DNA of 64,000 bases from Macrostomum hystrix (taxonomy: Eukaryota; Platyhelminthes; Macrostomidae). A model generated the notes under the pieces. The model was not told where the DNA came from and ran no database searches. It saw only the letters and a list, made by a program, of their open reading frames with translations. Shown here piece by piece: positions 22,230 to 31,330 of the stretch. Both the position numbers and the translations under genes were made by a program. The stretch is taken from assembly GCA_950097015.1 (NCBI GenBank), contig CATNEN010000002.1, forward strand, positions 2,914,001 through 2,978,000, written 5' to 3'. How positions within the stretch are numbered: the first letter of the stretch is position 1; each line of letters starts with the position of its first letter.

Positions 22230-22728
22230 TAGCCAACTATTCAGCAAAAGAGCAAAAATAACAAGCCAAGGCCGAGATAGCTCGTACTGGCAAACAAACA
22301 GTCAATTATATATTTCGTACCAAAAATATAAGCTTTGTTTACTATGCCTGGTGGGCACAAAGAGGACAGACAAAGACAGTTATAACTGTGCCAAAGGGCA
22401 TATTTGTGGCACAACGGGCACATTTGTTACAAGTGCGCCAAGTACGTGCCAATTGGTTTTCGTGGTCAATTAGCAATAACAATATTAAATGTGCCAAGTG
22501 TGCCAAGAGGGACAGACAAAGACATTTACAACTGTGCAAAAGGGCATAGCTGTGGCACAACTGGCACATTTGTTACAAGTGTGCCAAGTGTGCCAATTGG
22601 TTTCAATGGGCAATTATCGTACAAAAGGTTATTTGTGCCACTTGTGCCAAACAGGACAGACGAAGACAGTTATAACTGTGGCAAAGGGCATATTTGTGGC
22701 ACAACTGGCACACTTACTGTTTTTGAGA
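22230..22728. repeat. Right subterminal repeats of nested transposon
   Basis: At least three diverged copies of an about 130-150-bp unit containing GACAGACAAAGACAGTTATA and CTGTGCCAAAGGGCATATTT, dense in TGTGCCA/TGGCACA words that also fill the left arm. Confidence 0.8.
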
Positions 22729-22749
22729 GGACATTTATTTTCGGTCGGG
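22729..22749 (-). repeat. Right terminal inverted repeat of nested DNA transposon
   Basis: Reverse complement of 15220-15240 over 21 bp. Confidence 0.92.
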
Positions 22750-24250
22750 CCTCCATCGGCTGCGGCAGAGACAAGGGAGTTGGCCTCCTTGGAGTCGGCA
22801 TCTCTAGCGGCGTTGAGGTGGGCGTTGTTACGAGGATTCGGTGAGCGATTTCCGGTGATGGTACTCTCGAATGTGGCCCCGTGGAGCGTGGTGTGGTGCG
22901 GGGCTTCGCACTCGCGGCAGCGTCGGTTGTCACGGCAGTCTTTAGTGTGGTGACGGCGGAGGCAGTTACGCAGAGGTTCTTCTGCCTGACGATCTTAAGG
23001 CGGTCGTCGGGCTTGCGAACCTTGTTGCAGGACATGGCAACGTGGTCGGAGCCGTCGCAGTAGAGACAGTTCTTGCTTGACCTCCAGTGTTGTGGACCGG
23101 TAATAGGAGTGGAAACTGCGGTAGGCCGTGGTGTAGTAGTAGTGCGATGAGCAGGTTCGGCACGTGGAACTGTTGTCGGCCGTCGTTCGCTGCGAGCAGG
23201 TGTCGGTCTGCAAGCAGTGTCGCCTAAAAGAGCTGCGGATGCGTATGGCACAGCCGGCACGGTGGCGGACGCAGCCCGGAGGGTCTTGCGCTTGCGGTCC
23301 AGATGATCCTGGAGCTCGGCCATGGTGGGTATGGTCGGCCATGAGAGGCTGTCAGTTGGAAGCGCGAACATTGCGGATCTCGCTCTGAAAGTCAGGCGGA
23401 AGTCGGCTCCAGAGGGCATAGACGTACCCGTTGAGTGTGCAATCAAGCTCTCCAAGGCGGAGAAGTTGGCCGGTGGCCAGGCGAAGGGCATCTGCAAACT
23501 CCTCGAGCTCCTCAAGGTCGGAAGCGGAGCTGCAGTGAAGGGCGAGAAGGCGCTGGAATGCGGCGTTCTTTTGTTCTTGTGTGTCGGCGTAGTTGGCTTT
23601 GAGCACGCGGCATGCCTCGGCGTAGGCGTTCGGTTGGCAGGCATCGAGGGCGCCCAGTTTCCTTAAGGCGGAGCCGGAGAGGAGACCTCGGAGTGCCTCG
23701 AACTTGTCAACTCGTTAAGGCTGGAGCGGTCGACGCGGTAGAGGAAGGTGTCCCAGAAGCTCGGAAATGCAGCTGGATCCGCACCGTCAAAGGTTGGGAG
23801 TTGGACGCTCTTGAGGATCGTAGAGCGGATGAGCCCAGCTGGATCTCCAGCTTGTGAGGTGGGCGGTGCAGCAGGCTCCGCTGTTGCGGTAGGATGGACT
23901 GCGGCAGCGAGCTGTTGTATTAGCTGTTGGTTCTGCTGCATCATCGCGGTCATAGAGGCGATCAATGCGTTGACATCGATGCCAGGAGTTGTCGGGCTGA
24001 GAGTGGCAGCAGTGACCGGCGCAGTAGGAGTAGCAGCCAGTTGTTGTGGGTACCCAGTCGGTCCCGGCGAGGTCGTAGCGGTCGTTAAAGTTGGCGTTAA
24101 AGAAGCAACGGGACCAGTGGGGGCTCCAGAACTAGTGCCAGCGGTGGCAGCAACAGCGGTCGGAGTGGGCGGCATGGTATGCGCCAGAGCAGTGGCGGTT
24201 GCAGAAGTGGAGGTGGTGTCGCCGGCATCCATCGAGCGCGTGATAACCAT
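22750..24250 (-). pseudogene. gag: BEL/Pao gag
   Basis: Starts MVITRSMDAGDTTSTS at 24250, followed by a Thr/Ala/Pro-rich region. The conserved gag block (VQLPTFDGADPAAFPSFWDT) leads into the capsid region, which changes frame near 23700 and again near 23360 (ALHCSSASDLEELEEFADAL is in another frame). The first zinc knuckle CLYCDGSDHVAMSC fits CX2CX4HX4C. A frame change near 22985 moves the second Cys/His block (NCLRRHHTKDCRDNRRCREC then EAPHHTTLHG) out of the main ORF. This block is characteristic of BEL/Pao gag. The corrected frame ends ADGG exactly at the nested transposon and continues in pol. Confidence 0.85.
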
Positions 24251-24272
24251 GAATTATTTGAAGAGTTGTGAA

Positions 24273-24285
24273 CGCTCTGCTACCA
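24273..24285 (-). other. Probable BEL/Pao primer-binding site
   Basis: The minus strand reads TGGTAGCAGAGCG four bases after the 5' LTR. The first 11 bases are complementary to the CUCUGCUACCA 3' end of animal initiator Met tRNA. The downstream match is weaker. Confidence 0.6.
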
Positions 24286-24289
24286 AATT

Positions 24290-24647
24290 TGTCGCTTGGA
24301 CAACAAACTAATTAGCAGTTTGGATAGAGTTTATTTAGTGGCAGTGGAAGCAAAAGGTGAGGCAGATAGAAAGGAACATGGACACGCTTGAGGGCACGCT
24401 TACACGCTAAGAGAACCTGTAACGGAGAGGTGGTCTTGTACATAGATATAAAAGTGGTAAACGCAAATGGATGAGGTCACAGACAATAAATAAGGTTAGC
24501 TGCAACTAATGTGTTAAGGGGACTAAAAGTACATGAAAACGTAAGACGAAGGCAAAGGCCCAAAAGAGGCGAAGAATTGGAGGATTATAATCCGACAGGT
24601 TCGGGGGGGGCACGAATGACACAAACATTGGAAGATGAATTCTGACA
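24290..24647 (-). repeat. BEL/Pao 5' LTR
   Basis: 358 bp, TGT...ACA, matching 11372-11730 with four substitutions and one homopolymer difference. Confidence 0.93.
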
Positions 24648-24756
24648 GCAGGGTTGCCTGGACATTTGCTGTAGCCGCACACATGTCCCGGATCTTAAAA
24701 CTGTCCACAGTCAGGTTCAGCAGCTCAGCAGCATTCAGTATTCCATTTGGCGGCAT
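24648..24756 (-). pseudogene. Merlin transposase, 5' part
   Basis: The ATG at 24756 begins MPPNGILNAAELLNLTVDS and runs to NVQATL. The BEL/Pao element cuts the gene here, and it continues in frame at 11366. The first five bases (24648-24652, GCAGG) are the target duplication. Confidence 0.85.
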
Positions 24757-24951
24757 AAATGCAGATGGGGCTGCAGGTCAGTGGCGTATCCAAGGGGGGG
24801 GGATGGGGGGGATACATCCCCCCCCGAAGGGCTGAAGAAAAAAAATTTAGGTAATTAATTTTTTACACTTTTGCTTATTTTATCAGTGACTGGAGTGACG
24901 GGAGCCTGCCTGCCACGAATGTGTGGCACGAATTCAAACGAAAAATAATAT
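24757..24951. other. 5' flank of Merlin transposase with G/C runs
   Basis: Contains CAGTGGCGTATCCAAGGGGG followed by complementary C runs (to about 24830). This looks like one end of a hAT-type or similar repeat, but no matching other end was found. Confidence 0.4.
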
Positions 24952-24975
24952 AACGAACGGAAGTAGAACATTGCC
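24952..24975 (-). repeat. Right terminal inverted repeat of Merlin element
   Basis: Perfect 24-bp inverted match to 10575-10598, followed by the ACAGTTGG duplication at 24976-24983. Confidence 0.92.
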
Positions 24976-24983
24976 ACAGTTGG

Positions 24984-25675
24984 CAAATTGGCAGACAGAA
25001 ACAGCTTTTTTTAACATTATCTGCCTTAAGACATCTCCTTCGGGGCTGATAGATTTGGCCAGCTCGAGAAAAAAGGCGCTCGGTGCTTGCGACGGTGTTA
25101 TGCGAAAGTAAGACTCAAGCTCATTGCATGGGGCTCATGAAGCACTGAAAATGGCCTAGAGGTGCGATTTTTTTAAGCTGTGGCAGATGGTGATGAGGCT
25201 GCATGAGTTAAGTCAGCAGGAAGGGTGTCGAAGCTGTCACCGTCATCAGCAGGATCGTCAAGCTCAAGTTCATCAACTGATTGCAGGATCGCAGCTGCTG
25301 GAAGTATGCGACACCATGTCACCTAAATCAGAGAATGAGTGCGTAAAAAGAAAGTGAGTACAGTTATTTATACTTCCGTGTAATAAATAAATATCTATAT
25401 ATAACTGTAAAAATACATTAATATTCATAGTAATCCTATAACTATAAGTTCTGTAATATTATGTATGATTCTTTCTTACAAAATATGTTTGAGTAATCCT
25501 CAGGGAACTTGCTGGCCGGAGCTTTGCGATTTCGTGTTGATTTGCGTTGCATTGTTTTAGAATGACTGAAAGAAAGGTATTCATTCTGGAATCAGGTCTT
25601 AATTTGAGATGCCCATACATTAGCAATTATGCCATAAACAATATCTGATATACTAGAAATTTTCACAGTATAAAA
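24984..25675. other. Non-coding DNA
   Basis: No supported gene or repeat on either strand. Confidence 0.5.
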
Positions 25676-26062
25676 TGTAGGAGTTTTAGGTCGTAAAAGT
25701 GATTAAGTGCAAGGCGGTGGTTCTTTTGGTTTGTTCAATCGATCTTGTAACCAAGCCAGGCAGTAAAGATTGTCCGCGGTGGGCATCGTTTATTTATAGT
25801 CAGCCGGAGCATCGCCGGAAACTTCTGGAACATTATGCGCATTACAACATAATACGAGGAGTTGTAAAATAGTTATTCTTATTAATTCTGTATTATTTGT
25901 TTGATGTACTAAATTACAACAATTAAAAAACATTGAAATAATGTAAATACGAGTATTGAAATGAAGTCAATAGAACATTCTAGAATTTAAATCGTACTTT
26001 GCTAGAGAAGTTTCTAGAAATTACTTATCATACGCTATCGAACTTTCGCGAAGGTCACTACA
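25676..26062 (+). repeat. Probable solo LTR, family shared with 35533-35922
   Basis: About 387 bp, starting TGTAGGAGTTTTAGG and ending GGTCACTACA. It is similar over its length to 35533-35922, sharing AAGGCGGTGGTTCTTTTGGT, GTTTATTTATAGTCAG and CCGGAAACTTCT. No target duplication was found for this copy, and no retrotransposon genes lie beside it. Confidence 0.7.
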
Positions 26063-26609
26063 AATATGTATATAAGAAATTTGTAACACTGGCCTGTCAT
26101 ATTGCTACTACACATTAAATTATTTCATGTCGTGTTCATATTTGAGCTTTTCATTTTAATTGAACACTACAAACACAAAAAAGACGAGTACTTTACACAA
26201 AAATCATGGCCAAAAGTTGCCTATTTTTTTATTCTAATTAGAAAAGAAATCATTGTAGCATAAAGCGATTATAGTTATTACCTTGTGTGCTAGTATTAGA
26301 AGTCTGTGGTTTAATCGTGCATGTATGAATAAATAGGTACAATAGCAAAAATGCGATCGGCACGCCATGGAACAAGCATACAGGGTGCGAGAAAACTTCT
26401 GCGTTGAACTGAGATATATGGAGCAGGTAATGAAGTGTCATATAGGTTGTATGATAAAAAACTACTCTTTGACTGTATCGTCCAGAACACCAATCCATTC
26501 GGTCTCAGAATTGTCCAGTGGAGTAGCGTCGACAGACTGGAAGGAGTCGCGAATAACTGGACCGAGGGGTTGCAGAATTCGTACAAAAGCTGTTTCGTCG
26601 GTTAATTCT

Positions 26610-28652
26610 TCAACCATACAAATTTACTTCGTGGATAAAAAAACAAGAGTTAGTGCTGTTGTGGAAATCTTCTGTGGTAGTGCGGTACAATGATTTGACG
26701 CTGTCGCCCATTACGAGTCTCGCGTCCTTGACAATTAGTTGTAGAGATTTATGTACAGCTTTGGAAGAGGATGCTGACAATGCACGGATCAGTTGCTTCG
26801 ACTGAATACACTTCTCTACAACTTGATTAGCGTAGCCTGTAGTACCAGTTACATACTTCTTATAGCGACCAATTGCGCTCTCGAACCCATACATTGACGC
26901 TACCGAAATCGGACCGTATTGCTCATAGAGTGATGGAAAGTGGGACAAAAAATGGAAATTAATGCGACACAATCTCTCACCATATAGAGAAGGTAATGTC
27001 TGCAGGATTTTTCTTCGCAAATAAGCGATTCTTTCACACGCAGAACGTTGATGAAACAGTAGACCGTACAAAATGCTAAGAGAAGCGATGAAGCAACGCA
27101 ATATATTCTTGGAAGTCGATCGAAGCAGTATTGGAACAGCAGCATACAGGAAGAAATTCCTATAATGTTTTCCCTTCCACATGGACTGCTTAAGTAGCGG
27201 TGGTGGCAAAGAAAAACCTTTGGGTGTTCTGCAGGTTGATAAGACTCTACCGATGAAAGAAATTGCGGAGACAGAAAGAGAGCAAGGCAAACCACTTTCA
27301 ATCATTTTGCTAATAACTGACTTGCACTGACCTTCAAAAAAGGCATGCATAGGATCAATAATATTGCCCTCCGGAAACTTCACACATTGTAGCATTGCGG
27401 CTTTGCCATAGACGCCGAACACTGCAACTCCACGACGCATGGCAGACTCAGCATGTTCCATGTGCAGTGGAGAAGATCGGAGAGGATACTCCGTCAGAAA
27501 ATTATCATTGCTGGTGATAAAAATGCGAACATGACCTTTCTCTGAGACCTTTAGTGTCTCTCCAGGATGCCAGCATTTTGGACAACCAAAATATCCATTG
27601 AATTGGTGAAACTTGAAAATTTGTGCTAACGCTGGTAGATCGGCCATGAAAAACGAAAAGTGAATGATGAAAGGACGTTGTCCGTGAGTAAACTTTCTGC
27701 TCAGACGTGAAAATAAAATAGGCCAATTTTTTCAAAGTGCGGCTTTTTCGCGCTCTTGATCATCGCAAGCAAGACAATATTCGCAAATGCCTGTCTATCG
27801 GTAGGACTTATGTTTAGGATCTGAGCCTGAACAGGCCAAAAAGACTTCTCAGTGGTTCTCACGAATTTTGCCCCATCAGCACAGACGAGGAGATGGACAT
27901 GGCTGCAATCGTCGGAAGACCTCTGCAACCGTTCATCAAAAGCCGATGCACTGTTAAGAACGTCGCTTCCAGGATTCTTTAACAAATGGTCTTCGTATTC
28001 GATAAATTGAGCAAACATTCTACTCATGATATCTTTGACTTGAGTGCTGAGCGATGGTACAACAACTTGACTGCGATGTGCATGCGCACCTGCGACACAT
28101 TCTGTGGGGCAAATCTGACAAACATAAAACTTTTCCACCGCTACAATACTACCTAGATCGATAGAGAAACGCTTGTCCATTATTCGATGGAGCGCCTGCA
28201 CGTTTGGTGGCAAGTTGTTTCCATTTCCCATAATTTTCTGCAGTCGAAGATTTACATCTAGCGCGGCATCACTGACACCGGACATGACGGCCCACAGGTA
28301 CGTCAGTGCAGCACGAGTAGCATCATCTTCGATTCCAGTAACGAATGGTACTTGAGGGTCACCCTCATCCTCAAAGCAGTCAGCAGCACCGCAATTACCG
28401 GCAGATGGGGTGTCATTTGGCACACCAGTCCTCATTCAGTGCATCGCCTTGGGTGCCACAAGCAGAAAGGAGCTCACTTGGTGTGCCGCCCTCATCAATT
28501 GCATCGCTCTGGGTGCCACAAGCAGAAAGAAGATTACTTGGTGTGCCGCCCTCATCAATTGCATCGCTCTGGGTGCCACCAGCAGAAAAGGGTGTGCCAC
28601 CCTCATCATCGGCGTCACTCTGCATGGTTTCCACCAACAGAATGGATGTCAC
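26610..28652 (-). pseudogene. Second tnp2-like transposase, frameshifted
   Basis: Three frames together form one gene. 28652-28413 begins MTSILLVETMQSDADDEGG with acidic 20-residue repeats. 28435-27701 holds VHLLVCADGAKFVRTTEKSF then WPVQAQILNISPTDRQAFAN and SAKKPHFEKIG, the tnp2 pattern (DG...WP...N..P..R...P). 27690-26610 holds GQRPFIIHFSFFMADLPALA, FNGYFGCPKC, IIDPMHAFFEG and GFESAIGRYKKYVTG, the downstream part of such transposases. Frame changes lie near 28420 and 27695. The protein differs clearly from the one at 18286-20688, so this is another lineage. Terminal repeats of the element were not found. Confidence 0.68.
28438..28620 (-). repeat. 60-63-bp coding repeat, three units
   Basis: Three units, one of them shortened, encode SACGTQSDAIDEGGTPS-type acidic repeats at the N-terminus of the adjacent transposase. 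Plus-strand marker: GCATCGCTCTGGGTGCCAC. Confidence 0.8.
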
Positions 28653-28679
28653 ACTGAGCTTGTGATTTTGACTTGATGA

Positions 28680-30211
28680 ATGATGGCTGAAAAGAGTTAT
28701 CAGGCAACTTTACTTAGTTAAAGTAAAGGGACACTGTATTGGAACTACAGTTATTGTTGAACCCTAGATCTGAATTTGAGTGGTATATTATTCCATTGTA
28801 TTGTTAAGGATTGAAAGGGGATTTAACAAGTTCAAGAACTCATAAGCTCAAAACTGCACAAGCTCAAAGCTTCCAAAACTTGAAACTTCATAAGCTTAAA
28901 ATTTCAGTAAAAAATTTCACAAGCTGAATTTTAATTACCTTAATAGAGTAAAAGCCTTGTAACATTGCAACCTTGTAACATTTAATTAAATATGTAATGA
29001 ATCCCAGTTTTTTCATCCAAAAGTTTTTAGCATACCAAAAGAAAATACAAAACAGTTGAATTTTCAATGTCATAGATTTCAAAGCAATGGTATATAGGCT
29101 ATTTATGAAGTTTGTCATAAAAATATACCATATTGTTGTACCTGTGGTAGCGTGGCACACACAAATGGTGAAAATAACCAAGACAGGAACTAGATTCAGA
29201 GAGGAAAGTATCCGGCCTCAACACTGGTGCTTCGTCGCAGTGGAAGCAACCCGGTAGTCAGGCTCCGATTGCTAAGTAATCTCGTACTCCCTGTAGTCGA
29301 ACTACGTCTTGTTAGCTCTTATGGACCTTACACTCAAACGGGCTATACACAATGCTTCTAAATGCTATGTATAGCCTAGTTTGACAATAGATTGCTAAAG
29401 TCACAAGAGGCAAAGGCAAATGCAAAGCGCCAAATGCTAAACGCAGAGGCAAACGCAAACGCATGAAGAAAAACAGTCCACACAGTGCCATCAAAGTAGA
29501 GAATGCGTGCTGCCATAATGCTAACACAACCCGGTGTATTCGTCAGACTGTGCTCTACTTATAGTAGGAGCATTTGAGCGATATTCTGCCAGTCTTCTTC
29601 CGAACCGAAGCGATTGCACCATGGCGTGCAATGTGACTCAGTGCGCAGACAGAGCTGGAACGAGAGAGAGAAAGAGGAGGGGGTGGCGAGCGGAGGTGAA
29701 TGTGCACGGGAACCACAAACTACTTACACCCCAGCCCTCCCAGACACCTAGGACAGCATGACTCACAGATTGCCTGGAGGCTGCTCAGCAGTCTACAGCA
29801 CATCACTCTCCTCCAGCTAAAGGATGACGGTCAACACCGGCTGGCCGTCAGCCGCACGTAAATCCAAAACAGGTATGTCCTTTTTATTTACTTTTTAACA
29901 AAAAGAGAACACAAACACACAAGAACAAATAGGACACCACTAAACAACAAGAACAAGGCAAATCGTTAAACATCAGTCAGCGAATAATAATAGTCACTTA
30001 GTCCGTGAGCTGAATAACAGAGACCATTTGGTCAACAATGGCGCATGCTCCATTCCTCATGGCGCAAATGAATAGAAATTGTCAGGCAGTCAAAATACAA
30101 CAAAACAAAGGGGGCACAGGCTTGTGACATAGACAACGCTAGGCCACACAGGCCTACTTCAGTAAAGGACAGAAAATAGAAAAAGGGGGCATTCTCAAGA
30201 GTAGGAGCTTA
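28680..30211. other. Non-coding DNA between transposase and gypsy copy B
   Basis: AT-rich to about 29200, then mixed composition. The gypsy 3' end and LTR are expected here but cannot be delimited without a second copy. Short ORFs have no domain. Confidence 0.45.
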
Positions 30212-31132
30212 CTAACATATCCAGCCTTTAAAACCTCGCCATACGGACCAAGGCCTCGGGGTACCAAGCCCCTTCAACCAATTCAATGACGGCCCATATC
30301 GAGCCACCAGGTGATATGGTGTCCTGGCCGGGCCTCCGATCATCTGCTCCGCTCGAATTGCTGCCTCTTGGAGCATCTCTTGTCGTGTAGCCCGCTGCTC
30401 TTCCATAAACGCTCGCTGCGTGGCGGCCGGCCAACCCTCATCTAGCTGTCCGCGAGTGGCCCGAGCCAGGGACTCAGCCACCGCCTGAGTGGCCGTCTCC
30501 CGGTCTGGAGCCCGCAGGCCCCACTGGGCTCGCCTCTGGCGACGTTTCTGGGCGCCCCCTCGCCGTCGTCTCGGTCGCACTGGCTCCTCTGCTTCCTCGC
30601 TCGATGACGAGCTTTGCGGTAGAGGTATCTCCAACCTCGGCGGTGCCGCGGGACCTTCTGCTTGCACGTGCTCATCCGATCCCTGGTCCGAGTCAGGATC
30701 AGACACACCTTCATCGTCCGAAGGCATGCCGTCCTGCAACTCGGGCCATAGATCTTCATCCGGATCGGCTTGAGCCTCATCGGACCCGCTGCTGCTGCTA
30801 GTTACCACTGGCCTGCGTACCTGTACACAGGCGTCTGCGGTGTCAGGCACCACCTGTACCGCCATATGCCGTCTCTTCGGCACTGGCCCAGCTGCAACAC
30901 CAGCAGGGCGCTTGACTGCCTGCTGTAATCGAGGTAGTGACGGCATGAAATGCTGATGCCAATTTGGCGAGCGCTGACCCAAAGAGAAGGGCGCACTTTG
31001 GCCAAATTGACTCCTCAGAAGTTCAACCCGCCTACTCACCTCCACCGGCACACCGACTTTCCTGACCACCCCCATGAGACGTGGGCGCGTTGGTAGCCGC
31101 TCTTCGGGGATCCTATTTTCCTTATCGTCCAT
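30212..31132 (-). CDS. Gypsy-associated third ORF (copy B), C-terminal frameshift
   Basis: Homologue of 1037-1951 with the same plan: KEN at residues 4-6 (MDDKENRIPEERLPTRPRL), conserved LRSQFGQSAPFSLGQRSPNW and SLPRLQQAVKRP, an acidic Ser/Asp-rich centre, the basic stretch RPRRRRGGAQKRRQRRAQW, and an Ala/Glu-rich end. The last 20 or so residues are out of frame: the annotated frame ends SLNWLKGLG..., while the adjacent frame reads ELVEGAWYPEALVRMARF, matching ELVEGWWLRESLMRMAPM of copy A. A one-base change near 30290 therefore altered the C-terminus. Function unknown. Confidence 0.7.
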   Translation of the reverse strand: MDDKENRIPEERLPTRPRLMGVVRKVGVPVEVSRRVELLRSQFGQSAPFSLGQRSPNWHQHFMPSLPRLQQAVKRPAGVAAGPVPKRRHMAVQVVPDTADACVQVRRPVVTSSSSGSDEAQADPDEDLWPELQDGMPSDDEGVSDPDSDQGSDEHVQAEGPAAPPRLEIPLPQSSSSSEEAEEPVRPRRRRGGAQKRRQRRAQWGLRAPDRETATQAVAESLARATRGQLDEGWPAATQRAFMEEQRATRQEMLQEAAIRAEQMIGGPARTPYHLVARYGPSLNWLKGLGTPRPWSVWRGFKGWIC

Positions 31133-31330
31133 GTTCTTTCTATGTTTTGTTTTAAGGCTTCTTCACGCCAAGTTTCGGGCAATAGGAATCGCTGAACATT
31201 GTAGGTGGGCCATATATTGCTCTGATGAAGTAGGATTTCCTGCTAGGATCCACCTGTAGCCTCGCGGGTTCTCGCCTAACTCTCTGCGGCCTTTGCCGCG
31301 GCTCTTGATCCCTAGCCTCACCTACTTCCT
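31133..31330 (-). pseudogene. Conserved C-terminal tail of gypsy pol (copy B)
   Basis: The minus strand reads VGEARDQEPRQRPQRVRREP then ARLQVDPSRKSYFIRAIYG and ends GVKKP-stop. It is homologous to the tail in copy A and out of frame with the copy B integrase ORF, which stops at 31322. Confidence 0.6.

Larger units (their letters stand above)
15220..22749 (-). mobile_element. 7.5-kb DNA transposon with tnp2-like transposase and BEN gene
   Basis: Inserted in the BEL/Pao gag-pol junction. Its ends are perfect 21-bp inverted repeats beginning CCCGACCGAAAATAAATGTC (15220-15240 and the reverse complement at 22729-22749). Removing it with a 2-bp duplication (CC, at 15218-15219 and 22750-22751) joins gag and pol in frame, which supports these exact ends. 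Both subterminal regions are packed with TGTGCCA/TGGCACA words in both orientations, as CACTA-type elements often have. It carries, on the minus strand, a B-box-like ORF, a tnp2-like transposase and a BEN protein. The ends are not CACTA/CACTG, so its superfamily placement is tentative. Confidence 0.88.
11372..24647 (-). mobile_element. BEL/Pao LTR retrotransposon, full-length with nested DNA transposon
   Basis: It has two LTRs (TGT...ACA), a 5-bp duplication, a primer-binding site and gag-pol order on the minus strand. It spans 13.3 kb here but only about 5.7 kb without the 15220-22749 insertion. RT, RNase H-like and H2C2 regions have BEL/Pao character. Gag and pol carry several frameshifts, and the integrase is cut after its first part, so the copy is defective. 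The LTRs differ by four substitutions and one G-run length change in about 358 bp, which points to a fairly recent insertion. Confidence 0.92.
10575..24975 (-). mobile_element. Merlin-type DNA transposon carrying nested insertions
   Basis: Ends are perfect 24-bp inverted repeats: 10575-10598 begins GGCAATGTTCTACTTCCGTT, and its reverse complement is 24952-24975. Weaker similarity extends further inward. An 8-bp duplication flanks them. Without the BEL/Pao insertion (11372-24647 plus 5 bp of duplication) the element is about 1.1 kb with a single transposase gene on the minus strand, which is normal for this superfamily. The transposase has lost a catalytic segment, so this copy is not autonomous. 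Confidence 0.9.

Noticed and set aside
22670-23644. End of BEL/Pao gag at NVLSKTVSVPVVPQ
   Set aside because: Those residues are encoded by the inverted repeat and arm of the nested transposon. The real gag frame ends at ADGG and continues in pol.
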